This document shows, piece after piece, positions 8,920-18,326 of a DNA stretch of 49,896 nt; position 1 is the first letter of the stretch, and every line of letters starts with the position of its first letter. Origin of the DNA: Chloroflexus sp. MS-G (GTDB taxonomy: Bacteria; Chloroflexota; Chloroflexia; Chloroflexales; Chloroflexaceae); assembly GCF_000735195.1 (NCBI RefSeq), contig NZ_JPIM01000020.1, forward strand, positions 1-49,896. The letters run 5' to 3'. Made by a program: the position numbers and the translations under genes. The notes under the pieces were generated by a model. It ran no database searches. It was not told the origin of the DNA and worked only from the letters and a program-made list of their open reading frames with translations.

Positions 8920-10387
8920 CGAAGAACCACCAATCTTTACCTATTCGCAGCCGGGAAAGATTGGCGTCAATCTGCCAGCAGTCGGTGTGGAACCGGCTCC
9001 CATCCCTGAACATCTGCTCCGCCAGGATGATCTGGCGGGTTTTCCCGAACTAACTGAACCAGAAGTCATTCGCCATTTCACCCGGATGAGCCAGCGCAAC
9101 TATGCGATTGACACTGGGTTCTATCCGCTTGGTTCGTGCACGATGAAATACAACCCCAAACTGCACGAAGAAGCGGCTCGGCTGCCTGGCTTCGCCGCCG
9201 CGCATCCGCTGCAAGATGAAGAACTCAGTCAGGGTGCCCTGCAATTGATGTACGAATTGCAAAATTATCTTGCCGAGATCAGTGGGTTTGCTGCGGTCAG
9301 TCTACAACCAGCCGCTGGTGCTCAGGGAGAGCTGACCGGTATTCTGGTCTTTCGTGCCTACCACCTCGACCGTGGCGATACGCAGCGTACTGAAATCCTG
9401 GTGCCTGACTCGGCTCACGGTACTAACCCTGCCACGGCGGCAATGGCTGGGTTGAAGGTTGTTGAGCTGAAAAGTGATGCACGTGGCAACGTCGATCTCG
9501 ACGATCTGAAAGCCAAACTATCACCGCGTACCGCCGGGATGATGCTTACCAATCCCAATACCCTCGGCCTGTTTGAAGAGCATATTGTCGAGATTTGCCG
9601 TCTGGTTCACGAGGCTGGCGGGTTGATGTATGGCGATGGTGCGAACTTTAATGCGATTCTAGGCATCGCCAAGCCAGGCGAACTAGGTTTTGACTTCATG
9701 CACTATAACCTGCACAAAACCTTCACGACTCCTCACGGCGGTGGCGGCCCTGGTTCAGGCGCTGTTGGTTGTACTGCTGAACTGGCCCCCTTCCTTCCCG
9801 GCCCGCGAGTACGGCAGCGGGATGATGGCCGCTACGAGTTCTTTACCCCTGAAAAGAGCATTGGCCGGATGAAGGCCTTTCACGGCAACTTTGGCATGTT
9901 GGTACGGGCCTGGGCTTATATCCGTTCGATGGGTGCCACCGGTTTGCGGGCAGTCAGTGAAACTGCGGTGCTCAATGCAAACTATGTACGGGTGATGCTC
10001 AAAGATATTTATCCACAGGCGATTGATCGCATCTGTATGCACGAAGTGGTGCTGCGCGGCCAGATCGCCGGTGCGCCTAAAGATGTACGAACGCTCGACA
10101 TTGCCAAGCGGTTGATCGATTACGGATTCCATCCGCCGACGATCTACTTCCCGCTGATCGTCCCAGAAGCGTTGATGATCGAACCAACCGAGACCGAGAG
10201 TAAACAGACGCTCGATCGCTTTATCGCGACAATGCGTAAAATTGCCGGCGAAGCGGTCGAGACACCCGAAGTATTGCATGCCGCACCCACGAAAGCGCCA
10301 GTGCGACGTCTCGACGAAGTACGTGCTGCTCGTCAACCGATTTTGCGGTATGACGCTGCTGCGATTGCTCGCCTGCAAAGCGAATGA
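8912..10387 (+). CDS. gcvPB: Glycine dehydrogenase (decarboxylating) subunit 2, P-beta
   Basis: 491 residues from ATG 8912, preceded by GGAG at good spacing; ATGs at 8891 and 8897 are in frame but less well placed. This is the PLP-binding half of the split P protein. FYPLGSCTMKYNPK near residues 70-83 and the PLP lysine K269 in HYNLHKTFTTPHGGGG are plain. With GcvPA it releases CO2 from glycine and transfers the aminomethyl group to lipoyl-GcvH. It overlaps the upstream pseudokinase-like gene, implying coupled translation. It is the last gene before a hairpin at 10404-10426. Confidence 0.96.
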   Translation: MNNEEPPIFTYSQPGKIGVNLPAVGVEPAPIPEHLLRQDDLAGFPELTEPEVIRHFTRMSQRNYAIDTGFYPLGSCTMKYNPKLHEEAARLPGFAAAHPLQDEELSQGALQLMYELQNYLAEISGFAAVSLQPAAGAQGELTGILVFRAYHLDRGDTQRTEILVPDSAHGTNPATAAMAGLKVVELKSDARGNVDLDDLKAKLSPRTAGMMLTNPNTLGLFEEHIVEICRLVHEAGGLMYGDGANFNAILGIAKPGELGFDFMHYNLHKTFTTPHGGGGPGSGAVGCTAELAPFLPGPRVRQRDDGRYEFFTPEKSIGRMKAFHGNFGMLVRAWAYIRSMGATGLRAVSETAVLNANYVRVMLKDIYPQAIDRICMHEVVLRGQIAGAPKDVRTLDIAKRLIDYGFHPPTIYFPLIVPEALMIEPTETESKQTLDRFIATMRKIAGEAVETPEVLHAAPTKAPVRRLDEVRAARQPILRYDAAAIARLQSE

Positions 10388-10403
10388 TTGCGACTGTATA
10401 ACA

Positions 10404-10426
10404 GGGGCGGATCTGGAGTCCGCCCC
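10404..10426 (+). terminator. Hairpin after the gcv operon
   Basis: GGGGCGGA-TCTGGAG-TCCGCCCC, a perfect 8-bp stem with a 7-nt loop, 16 bp after the gcvPB stop. No T-run follows, so it may act as a Rho-linked terminator or as an mRNA 3' stabiliser. Confidence 0.55.
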
Positions 10427-10544
10427 ATAGTGGCTTACCATTTTGCAAGATACAAGATAGCGACGAAATACCAAACGTTTCCTGGGATAAGATGCCCTTG
10501 CGATTTGCAGAAACAATACTCTCGCCAGGAATGATAGCGGGTAG

Positions 10545-10550
10545 TATAAT
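10545..10550 (+). promoter_or_regulatory. Candidate -10 element upstream of plsC
   Basis: A consensus TATAAT lies 92 bp before the acyltransferase ATG, with no clear -35. The direct repeat ATATCT-agtg-ATATCT begins just at its end. This is plausible only. Confidence 0.35.
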
Positions 10551-10641
10551 ATCTAGTGATATCTGCGCATTTTATTTAGTACCGGCATTTCTCGTCGTCT
10601 GATGAAGAGGATGAGAGTACGAGAGGTATAGGGAAGGGGCT

Positions 10642-11331
10642 ATGAGTCTCTACCGCAGCCGCCACATTGCGGCCCGTTTTGTGCCGACGCTGTTTAGAAT
10701 GTTTGTGCGCCTATACGTGCGACCACGAGTTGAAGGGATTGAGCACGTTCCCCTGGAAGGCGCATGCATCATCGCAGCCAATCATACCAGCCATGCAGAC
10801 ACAGCGGTTATTTATTCGGTGCTACCCCGTGAAGTACGTGCCCGCTTTGTAGCCGCTGCCGCTCAAGATTACTTCTTCCAGGGTGGAATCATGCAGTTTC
10901 TCTCACGTATCCTATTTAACGCTATTCCCATAGCCCGTGATCGCCGTGGTGGACAAGACCCACTCCGTCATGCGGCTCGTGCTCTGCGTGAAGGATATGC
11001 GTTGTTGCTGTTTCCTGAAGGTACCCGCAGCAAAACCGGTGAAATTGGCCCATTTCGGAGTGGTATTGGTCGTCTCATTGCCGAATTTCCCGGTACACCA
11101 GTGATTCCGACCTATGTCGGAGGGACTCATCGGGTCATGCCGAAAGGAAAAGTGATTCCTCGTCCTTATCGCGTAACCGTTCGGTTTGGCGAACCGTTAT
11201 ACCTGAAGGCGCATCCCAAGCTGCGTGCAACCTGGCAGACTGCTGCTGATGAAGTGCGTGAAGCGATTATCCAGTTAAGTGGGGTAACCGTAGCCCACAG
11301 CATCGGCGCCGCACCCGATCAGGGTGAATAG
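10642..11331 (+). CDS. plsC: 1-acyl-sn-glycerol-3-phosphate acyltransferase (PlsC family)
   Basis: 229 residues. It transfers an acyl group to lysophosphatidic acid, giving phosphatidic acid for membrane lipids, at the inner face of the membrane. The catalytic NHxSxxD motif appears as NHTSHAD near residues 52-58, and the substrate motif as FPEGTRSKTG near 120. PTYVGGTHRVMPKG is the later conserved block. The ATG follows GGAAGGGG with good spacing. Paralogues of this family acylate other lysolipids, so the exact substrate is not certain. The next gene, a histidine kinase, starts 73 bp downstream. Confidence 0.88.
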   Translation: MSLYRSRHIAARFVPTLFRMFVRLYVRPRVEGIEHVPLEGACIIAANHTSHADTAVIYSVLPREVRARFVAAAAQDYFFQGGIMQFLSRILFNAIPIARDRRGGQDPLRHAARALREGYALLLFPEGTRSKTGEIGPFRSGIGRLIAEFPGTPVIPTYVGGTHRVMPKGKVIPRPYRVTVRFGEPLYLKAHPKLRATWQTAADEVREAIIQLSGVTVAHSIGAAPDQGE

Positions 11332-11404
11332 CCCACTCTTTCACCTTCCTAGATCGGGGGCAGTCTGCGACGCGATAGTCATCAGTTCTCAGGGAGAAAG
11401 ATGC

Positions 11405-14023
11405 ATGACTGCTTTTCCCGATCCCCCTTCCGCAACGAAAGACTATCTACACCAGCATAGGTATCAACTTTTACGTGAGCTGATCGGGCTACTCCTGTTG
11501 ATGGTGTTCAGCTATACGATTCTCGTACCTATCGATCCAACGCTGATCCCATTACGTCTGCTCATCGTTGTTCCACTTCTGGTTGTACTTCTTAGTTCAT
11601 TACGATTGTTACAAAACAATTCTCTACGTGCTGCGGGTATCCTGGCTGTCGGCGCCCTCTGGCTAACGTTGATCGTCGCAGCGTTCATTGGTGGTGGGCT
11701 GCAATCACCAGCCTTTGTCGCTTTACCATTAGTTGTGATTATTTCCGGTATCTTGCTTGGTCAGCGTGGCGCCTGGCTGATAACAGTTCTCTCTATTGCG
11801 GTTAGTGCAGTGTTTGTCTATGCTGACGATCTTCTTCCACCCCATCCTGCTTCATCATCAGCGCTGTTTTGGTTCGTTACCTACATCTTCTACTTTCTCC
11901 TGGCGGCCCGTACTATCACGCATGTCATCAGTCATTTCTCCCGATCAATTCGGGAGGCGCAAAGAGAACTAAACGAACGTGAAATTGTTGAGCAACGGTT
12001 ACGTATCTCGGAAGAAAAACTTGCCCGCCTGTTCGATTCCACACCGTTTGCGACGCTGATAGTACGTCTCGCCGATAACCTGATTCTGAACGCAAACGCG
12101 ACCTGTCGTGAATTTTTTGAACTAAGCAGCGATCAGCTTATCAAGCAGCGGATCGATGAACTCGATTGGTCTCAATTACCTGCACAATGGTCAACCATTG
12201 TCAACACATTGCATCAGCAGGGAACGATCAGGGACGTGGAGTTCAGTTTTTGCCGTCAAGATGGAACAACGCATTTTGTGCAGTTGGCCGCCGAGATCGT
12301 TGAGTTGCCGGAAGGGTTATGCGCGGTCATTGCGTTTCAAGATGTTACGCCACTCCGCCGTGCGAATGAACGACTGGCCGAGCTGGCTGCCCAACAGGAA
12401 CAGTTGGCGACCCTGGCTCGTGAAGCATTGGCTCATACGGATCTCGACACACTCTTTTCGGCTGCAATGAGTCAGACTGCGCAGACACTCCATCTCAGCG
12501 GGATTGCGTTGATCGACATCGATCCCGATGGTCTTGCTACGGTACGTCAGCGATGGGGTCAGGTACCTGACCAGCCGTTCCCAGATGATTTCTTCCGTCA
12601 TTTACCCGCTGACCATCCTGGTTGGCGCCAATTACCCTCTGTCCTGGCCGAACGCTGTGCGCCAGAGACACCTCTGCACGGCGCGGTGATCTTTATTCGT
12701 GGGCAAGAACGGCGCTTCGGCGCGCTTATCGTGTATGCACCTGCACCGCTTGATACCGGCGCGATCTTCTTTTTGCAAAGTGTGGCAACAGTGTTAGCCG
12801 TCGCTATTGAACGCTTTTACACCGAACAGGAACGACGTCGCATCGAAAGTCAGATGCTCCAAACGCAGAAACTTGAGAGTCTTGGCTTACTGGCAGGTGG
12901 TATTGCTCACGATTTCAATAATTTGCTGACTGGCATCATCGGACATATCGGCCTGGCTTTACTCGATTTACCACCAAATCACCAGCTGCAGCCCCATCTG
13001 ACTGCCATCGACCAGGCGGCACAACGGGCGGCTGAGCTGTGTAACCAATTATTGGTGTATGCCGGACGTGGACAACGCTCGTTAGAGATGGTCGATCTCT
13101 CAACGCTGGTGCGTGAGATGAGTGATATTTTGCGATTGCCAACCAATCGGAGTAGTAGTGGTCAGATCACCATTCACTACGAGCTTGACAGCAATCTCCC
13201 GCCAGTTGTGGTAGAAGCCAGCCAAATCCGGCAGATAGTGTTAAATTTGCTCACAAATGCAATTGAAGCGATCGGAGAGCGAGGTGGAACGGTCACGGTC
13301 CGTACTGGTGCGGTCATCCTCACGGCTGCCGATCTCCGTCGCTTGAATCTGATGCCGACCATTCAACCGGGTGAATATGTCACCCTTACCGTATGCGATA
13401 CCGGTATCGGTATGGATGAAGCTACACAACGACGTATTTTTGATCCTTTCTTTAGCACGAAACCGAAGGGCCATGGGTTAGGACTGGCTGCTGTTCAGGG
13501 AATTGTTCGCCGACATCAAGGCGCCATTCAGGTCAATAGTGCGCCGGGGCTTGGTTCAACGTTTACCGTTTACTTACCCGCAACGCGCAAGGCCATATCA
13601 CCTGCCGCCAAACCTCAAAGCATGCCTATTATTCTGCGCGGAACTGCACTCATTGTCGATGACGAAGCGGCAATCCGAACGACACTGAACCGCATTCTCG
13701 AACGAGCCGGTATGGTAACCATAGAGGCAGCGAACGGTCACGGTGCATTGACTCTGTTGACCGAAACAGCACTTGGGATTGATATTGTTCTGGTTGATCT
13801 GGCGATGCCGGGTATGAACGGGCTTGAGTTGCTGGCAGCAATTCGCCAACGCTATCCCAAACTACCGGTTTTGCTGATGAGTGGTAATCCCGGGCAAGTA
13901 ACCGATGATAGCCTCCCGCTCGATCTGTATACTGACTTCATCCCCAAACCGTACCGCTCGCAAGACCTTCTGGAAAAGATGAGTCGTCTATTACAGCGGG
14001 TAACATCAGACTATACCAACTAG
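11405..14023 (+). CDS. Membrane-bound hybrid sensor histidine kinase with PAS and receiver domains
   Basis: 872 residues from ATG 11405, preceded by AGGGAGAA; a GTG at 11324 in frame would overlap plsC and adds no recognisable sequence. Five or six hydrophobic helices occupy about residues 20-185, followed by a coiled stretch and a PAS domain (about 215-330, RLFDSTPFATLIV), then a GAF-like region. The HisKA H-box is GGIAHDFNNLL with His near 502. The ATPase boxes are LTNAIEAI (N), DTGIGMD (G1) and GHGLGLAAV (G2). A C-terminal receiver has VDDE, phospho-Asp near 798 in LVDLAMPG and PKPYR. It should autophosphorylate and pass phosphate to its own receiver; no output regulator is adjacent. The signal is unknown. 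Confidence 0.92.
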   Translation: MTAFPDPPSATKDYLHQHRYQLLRELIGLLLLMVFSYTILVPIDPTLIPLRLLIVVPLLVVLLSSLRLLQNNSLRAAGILAVGALWLTLIVAAFIGGGLQSPAFVALPLVVIISGILLGQRGAWLITVLSIAVSAVFVYADDLLPPHPASSSALFWFVTYIFYFLLAARTITHVISHFSRSIREAQRELNEREIVEQRLRISEEKLARLFDSTPFATLIVRLADNLILNANATCREFFELSSDQLIKQRIDELDWSQLPAQWSTIVNTLHQQGTIRDVEFSFCRQDGTTHFVQLAAEIVELPEGLCAVIAFQDVTPLRRANERLAELAAQQEQLATLAREALAHTDLDTLFSAAMSQTAQTLHLSGIALIDIDPDGLATVRQRWGQVPDQPFPDDFFRHLPADHPGWRQLPSVLAERCAPETPLHGAVIFIRGQERRFGALIVYAPAPLDTGAIFFLQSVATVLAVAIERFYTEQERRRIESQMLQTQKLESLGLLAGGIAHDFNNLLTGIIGHIGLALLDLPPNHQLQPHLTAIDQAAQRAAELCNQLLVYAGRGQRSLEMVDLSTLVREMSDILRLPTNRSSSGQITIHYELDSNLPPVVVEASQIRQIVLNLLTNAIEAIGERGGTVTVRTGAVILTAADLRRLNLMPTIQPGEYVTLTVCDTGIGMDEATQRRIFDPFFSTKPKGHGLGLAAVQGIVRRHQGAIQVNSAPGLGSTFTVYLPATRKAISPAAKPQSMPIILRGTALIVDDEAAIRTTLNRILERAGMVTIEAANGHGALTLLTETALGIDIVLVDLAMPGMNGLELLAAIRQRYPKLPVLLMSGNPGQVTDDSLPLDLYTDFIPKPYRSQDLLEKMSRLLQRVTSDYTN

Positions 14024-14029
14024 TCGCCG

Positions 14030-14035
14030 TATAAT
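14030..14035 (+). promoter_or_regulatory. Candidate -10 element for the photolyase operon
   Basis: TATAAT lies 38 bp before the photolyase ATG, just after the kinase stop. The -35 is not recognisable. Confidence 0.35.
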
Positions 14036-14072
14036 GTAAGAATGCTAGCACATATCTTGCAATTGGAGCTGT

Positions 14073-15509
14073 ATGTTAATTCATTGGTTTCGGCGCGATT
14101 TACGGTTACGTGATAACACTGCACTGATAGCTGCTGCACACGCCGCTGGTGGGGCAGTCGTGCCGGTGTTTATCTTCGATGATGCAATCTTGAGTGGACG
14201 CTTTGCCAGTCCGGCACGTACTCAGTTCCTCCTCGATTGTCTGGCTGCGCTCGATGCCGAGCTACGCACACTTGGGCTGTATCTGGTGGTACGGCGCGGG
14301 GAACCGTTGTCTGAGCTAATCGCCCTGCTACGCGAAACCGGTGCAACGGGTGTGACCTGGAACCGCGATTATACCCCATACGCTATCCGTCGGGATCGTG
14401 CGATTAAGCAGTCACTACGTGCTGCCGGTTACAGCACGCACAGCTACAAGGATTTGGTCATCTTTGAGATGGATGAAGTGGTGACGGCTGAAGGTCGACC
14501 GTATACGGTCTATACACCATACGCAAAGCGCTGGCGAGCACGTTTGGCAACAGAACCGGTGCGCGTGCAAGAGATGTCAGGGTTAGCTACCATTCCTTTA
14601 CCGCCCAGTAAACCGATTCCTCGACTCACCGAACTGTTTCCAGATGCTCCAGCGGAACTGCCGCGGTTTCCGGCTGGTGAAGCTGTAGCGCTTGCTGCTC
14701 TTGATCACTTTGTGCGCGGCCCGCTGATCGACTATGCTCAGGGCCGTGATCGGCTCGCCGCAGCCGGTACATCACGTCTGTCACCTTACCTGCGTATGGG
14801 TGTCTTGTCACCACGGCAGTGTCTTTCGGCAGCATTGAATGCGCCACCAGGGCCAGGCCCAGAGAGTTGGATCGGTGAACTGATCTGGCGTGATTTCTAC
14901 ATACAGGTGCTCTATCACTTTCCTCACGCACTCCGTGGGAGCTTCAAACCGGTGTATGATCGCATTGCCTGGCCGAATGATCCAACCCTCTTTGCGGCTT
15001 GGCAACAAGGTCAGACCGGCTACCCTATCGTTGATGCAGCGATGCGGCAATTGCAACGTGAAGGCTGGATGCACAATCGCGCTCGCATGATCGTCGCCTC
15101 TTTTCTGACCAAAGACCTGCTCGTTGATTGGCGTTGGGGCGAACGCCACTTCATGCACCTGCTGCTTGATGGCGATCCGGCAGCTAATAATGGTGGCTGG
15201 CAGTGGGCTGCCGGTACCGGTACCGATGCCCAACCCTACTTTCGCATCTTTAATCCGGTTAGTCAGGGGCAAAAGTTTGATCCCGACGGTGCGTATGTCC
15301 GACGTTATGTACCGGAACTGGCTCGTGTCCCAGCGCGTTACATTCACGAGCCACATACCATGCCGCTTGCCGAGCAGATAAGAGCCGGTGTGCAGATCGG
15401 ACGTGACTATCCGGCGCCAATCGTTGATCATGCGACCCAGCGCAAACGTGCGCTTGAACTCTATCGGGCAGTAACGCACGATAATCCATCGGCAGAACGA
15501 TATGCTTGA
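14073..15509 (+). CDS. phr: Deoxyribodipyrimidine photolyase (CPD photolyase, class I type)
   Basis: 478 residues, usual photolyase length. The enzyme splits UV-induced pyrimidine dimers using light and FADH-. The N-terminal antenna domain begins LIHWFRRDLRLRDNTAL. The FAD/DNA-binding domain shows WIGELIWRDFYIQVL, WMHNRARMIVASFLTKDL and NNGGWQWAAGTGTDAQPYFRIFNP split across adjacent segments, with the conserved Trp positions of the electron-transfer chain. A GGAG lies upstream of the ATG. It overlaps the next gene by 8 bp. This fits an organism exposed to light; the antenna cofactor cannot be told from sequence alone. Confidence 0.95.
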   Translation: MLIHWFRRDLRLRDNTALIAAAHAAGGAVVPVFIFDDAILSGRFASPARTQFLLDCLAALDAELRTLGLYLVVRRGEPLSELIALLRETGATGVTWNRDYTPYAIRRDRAIKQSLRAAGYSTHSYKDLVIFEMDEVVTAEGRPYTVYTPYAKRWRARLATEPVRVQEMSGLATIPLPPSKPIPRLTELFPDAPAELPRFPAGEAVALAALDHFVRGPLIDYAQGRDRLAAAGTSRLSPYLRMGVLSPRQCLSAALNAPPGPGPESWIGELIWRDFYIQVLYHFPHALRGSFKPVYDRIAWPNDPTLFAAWQQGQTGYPIVDAAMRQLQREGWMHNRARMIVASFLTKDLLVDWRWGERHFMHLLLDGDPAANNGGWQWAAGTGTDAQPYFRIFNPVSQGQKFDPDGAYVRRYVPELARVPARYIHEPHTMPLAEQIRAGVQIGRDYPAPIVDHATQRKRALELYRAVTHDNPSAERYA

Positions 15510-16359
15510 CGATCTGACTCAACTCCATTTTCCGGCCAGTGGAATGACCGAGATACCGCTGATCTGGGAGCCGCAGGTGATACGCTGTCGAGCTGCCGGC
15601 CCCGGCGGGCGGCCACTCCTCGTCTTGCTTGACACCGGTACTGATCCTTCGGCCATCGACTTAGCGCTGGCACGTCGGCTTGATTTGCGCCTTGGTGATT
15701 TTGCCCTCGGCTCTGATGCAACTTCCGACGCGGTACCGTTCACCGAGACGGTTCTGCCGTGGCTGCGCCTCGGTGAGTTGACGCTGCGCAACCTCTACCT
15801 CATGGCAGTCGATCTGCAATCGGCGCCGTTCCCGGTTGATCTGGTATTGGGTTACAATGTCCTTCACCGGCTCAATCTGACCATTGACTATGTGAAACAA
15901 ACAGCTCGGCTCTGTCACCCCGACCTGGCGCCATCACCACCGACAGCGAACGGTGCGACGTTACCACTACACTTCTTCGAGCACTTTCCGGCTCTAACCG
16001 CACAGATTATGTCCCCCGATACCGGTACAGCTCTCGATGTATTGCTTACAATAGACACCGGTTCAAACAGTGCGCTGACACTTAGCCCTGATCTTGCTGC
16101 CCGTCTTCACCTCAACGAACGACCGGTCCATGCAACTACCGGACACGGTTTCGCTGCCGCAACACCCGTGCTCTGCGGAACAACGGTTGAGATTCAGGTG
16201 GGACCGTTTCGCCTATCTGATGTCGAGGTTGATGTACCGGTAACAAATCACGGCGACCTTGGGCGACAGGGCCGGGCGAACATAGGAAACCGGTTCTTGA
16301 GTCGGTTTCGTCGGGTTACGCTCGATTATCGGCGAGAAGTTTGTATCCTGGATCGGTGA
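15502..16359 (+). CDS. Tandem retropepsin-like aspartic protease-fold protein
   Basis: 285 residues. Two copies of an aspartic-protease-like domain lie in one chain. The first has VLLDTGTDPS (Asp44) and ends with LVLGYNVLHRLNLTIDY; the second has LLTIDTGSNSALT (Asp185) and ends with ANIGNRFLSRFRRVTLDY. Each copy therefore has the DTG active-site loop and the hydrophobic-Gly strand typical of retropepsin-like domains. Retroviral-type enzymes dimerise to make one site, so a single-chain pair could make a complete active site. I see no signal peptide, so it is probably cytoplasmic. It starts inside the end of phr, so translation may be coupled. Substrate unknown. Confidence 0.78.
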   Translation: MLDDLTQLHFPASGMTEIPLIWEPQVIRCRAAGPGGRPLLVLLDTGTDPSAIDLALARRLDLRLGDFALGSDATSDAVPFTETVLPWLRLGELTLRNLYLMAVDLQSAPFPVDLVLGYNVLHRLNLTIDYVKQTARLCHPDLAPSPPTANGATLPLHFFEHFPALTAQIMSPDTGTALDVLLTIDTGSNSALTLSPDLAARLHLNERPVHATTGHGFAAATPVLCGTTVEIQVGPFRLSDVEVDVPVTNHGDLGRQGRANIGNRFLSRFRRVTLDYRREVCILDR

Positions 16360-16383
16360 GCGATCATTATCTGAGCATCATGT

Positions 16384-18084
16384 ATGCGCTTGTGGCTTGC
16401 TATCATATTGACAACGATTTTCCTTGTCATACCTAGATCACGGTTAGAGCTGGCAATTGCCCCTGCCCAGCCACCACCGATCCGCACGCCAGCCTGTCCG
16501 CAAGCAACCTACGCCAATACCGATGATCTACTGGCTGTATTGCGCCAGGCCAATTACGATTGTACCGAGCAAATCGCGATTGCGCTGCGACCGCGCATCA
16601 ATCTGGATGATGTTGACCGATTGTTGGATATTGCCACCAGCAGCACCTTTGATACTCGCACCCGTCGTAATGCCCTTCGCATTTTGGGGCGTCTGGCAGA
16701 GAGCCAACGAGCAACACGCGCTGCAGAACTTATGAAACAGTTTCGTGCGTCGCAGACTCAGACGGTGGCGATAGAGCTGCTCGAGCGCGAGTACGATAAC
16801 TTTCTCTTACAAGATGCTGTATGGTTACTCGACAGCATCTACTACCCGAGTCGGCAAGCTGCACCGGCACTGACTCACATCGCGCTTAGCGATACCTATG
16901 CGCCAGCACTGCGCTATCGGGCCGCTCGCGCCCGCGCCCGACTAATCGCTGCCGAGCGTGGTCTGATCAGCACAACATCACGACAGTTTCTGATCAATGC
17001 CCTTCACAGTGCTGATCCAGGCGTCCGCACTGCTGCCGCCGAAGCGCTTAGCTTTCTCCGCGATGATCAACTCGGCACCCTCGAACCCTGGCAGCAACTA
17101 GTAGCCGGTGTGATAGCTACCGCACCACCACTCGCGGTCGCCCAAGATGAGGGCGATCCGCGAGGAAAAGCACTTTTCACCTTCCTGGAGAGCAGCCCAA
17201 CACCGCTGACTGCACACGCAGCACTGGCCCGCGCCGCCGATAGACTGGCCGGTGAATGGGCAACCGCACCCCGTTGGCATGCATTGAAAACCACTTATGA
17301 ACAACTGGCCCTACCGGTTGAAGTTGCCACGACAACCGTCAAGCTACGCACCGGCCCAGCCGACACCACCGACAGCACAGAGCTGCTAACCATCGTCGCT
17401 CAGACCTATACACTGGCGCGGCAACTGCTTGGGACAGTCGGGGAAACTCCTATTCCTGGTGAGGAACAACAACCGCTACAGGTCTTGATCTTCCCCTCAC
17501 AGGCAGCGTACCGCGACTATATGCGAGCCTTCACCCCTTTCACAGTCGATGTCGATGGCATCTACGATGCTGCCCAAGGCGTGCTCTACAGTTATCGACG
17601 CGGTGTCGGCCAGACTGCGAACTCACTATCTGAAACGCTGCGGCATGAGACGAGTCATGCAGTGACCGCCGCTTATGTCTTTCCTGGTCATTGGCGTAGT
17701 CCTGGTTATCACCAGGAACCTAAAGGCTGGTTCGACGAAGGATTTGCCGAAGTTCTTGCCATCCAATCACAGCACGCTAGCAAATTACAACCGCATCCGC
17801 GCCACCTCGCTACCATCTGTGGCTTATCCCTGAAACCAGTGTTGGCCGATCTGGTGGCACGTCGTGAAGGTTACGATCAATACGGAACGTTCGATTATCC
17901 GGCAGCGTGGGCGCTGGTCTATTTTCTGCTAACCGAACGACCAACAGCTATCACGAATATGACAACAGCCTGGCGCACCGGCAATTACCGTTTGGCCGAT
18001 TGGCCGCGACTAGGTGGTTGGCGTGATTGGGAGGCTGCCGAAGCTGATTGGCATGCGGCTATAGAGCGCTGGTGCACAGCGTAG
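16384..18084 (+). CDS. Secreted HEAT-repeat and HExxH metallopeptidase-like protein
   Basis: 566 residues. A hydrophobic N-terminus (about 4-17, then IAPAQPP) looks like a signal peptide. Residues 45-300 are alpha-helical with HEAT-like units (RRNALRILGRLAES, DPGVRTAAAEALSFL). The C-terminal part is a gluzincin-like peptidase domain: LRHETSHAV gives HExxH at 421-425, and WFDEGFAE at 449-456 offers the third ligand Glu. The strand block LQVLIFPSQAAY before it is common to peptidase-MA-like domains. It should be a zinc peptidase working outside the membrane; the substrate is unknown. It lies 24 bp after the retropepsin-like gene, likely in one transcript. Confidence 0.75.
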   Translation: MRLWLAIILTTIFLVIPRSRLELAIAPAQPPPIRTPACPQATYANTDDLLAVLRQANYDCTEQIAIALRPRINLDDVDRLLDIATSSTFDTRTRRNALRILGRLAESQRATRAAELMKQFRASQTQTVAIELLEREYDNFLLQDAVWLLDSIYYPSRQAAPALTHIALSDTYAPALRYRAARARARLIAAERGLISTTSRQFLINALHSADPGVRTAAAEALSFLRDDQLGTLEPWQQLVAGVIATAPPLAVAQDEGDPRGKALFTFLESSPTPLTAHAALARAADRLAGEWATAPRWHALKTTYEQLALPVEVATTTVKLRTGPADTTDSTELLTIVAQTYTLARQLLGTVGETPIPGEEQQPLQVLIFPSQAAYRDYMRAFTPFTVDVDGIYDAAQGVLYSYRRGVGQTANSLSETLRHETSHAVTAAYVFPGHWRSPGYHQEPKGWFDEGFAEVLAIQSQHASKLQPHPRHLATICGLSLKPVLADLVARREGYDQYGTFDYPAAWALVYFLLTERPTAITNMTTAWRTGNYRLADWPRLGGWRDWEAAEADWHAAIERWCTA

Positions 18085-18326
18085 GGGAGTGGTAGCGCAG
18101 GGACGTATACCGTAAGCGTGTGACAGTGCCACGCCTATTCGTTCATCGTATCTTCCCCTTACCGCTATGTATAATGCGCAATAGCGATGGTATACTTTCC
18201 AAAAGAACGTCGTGCTCGCCTTCGACATTCAGACCGACGAATCCATCTGCACCACGTATTATTCCTTTACTGTCATTTTTGCACGGTGTCAGGCAGTGGG
18301 TGCAGTGAGGAAGTAAGGAAACGCTC
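18085..18326. other. Intergenic leader of the mntA-hepT pair
   Basis: No gene is supported. TATAAT occurs at 18170-18175 and TGGTATACT (extended -10 form) at about 18188-18196, either of which could start the toxin-antitoxin transcript. Confidence 0.4.

Noticed and set aside
11324..11404. Longer start (GTG) for the histidine kinase
   Set aside because: It overlaps plsC and lacks a ribosome site, whereas ATG 11405 has a strong one.
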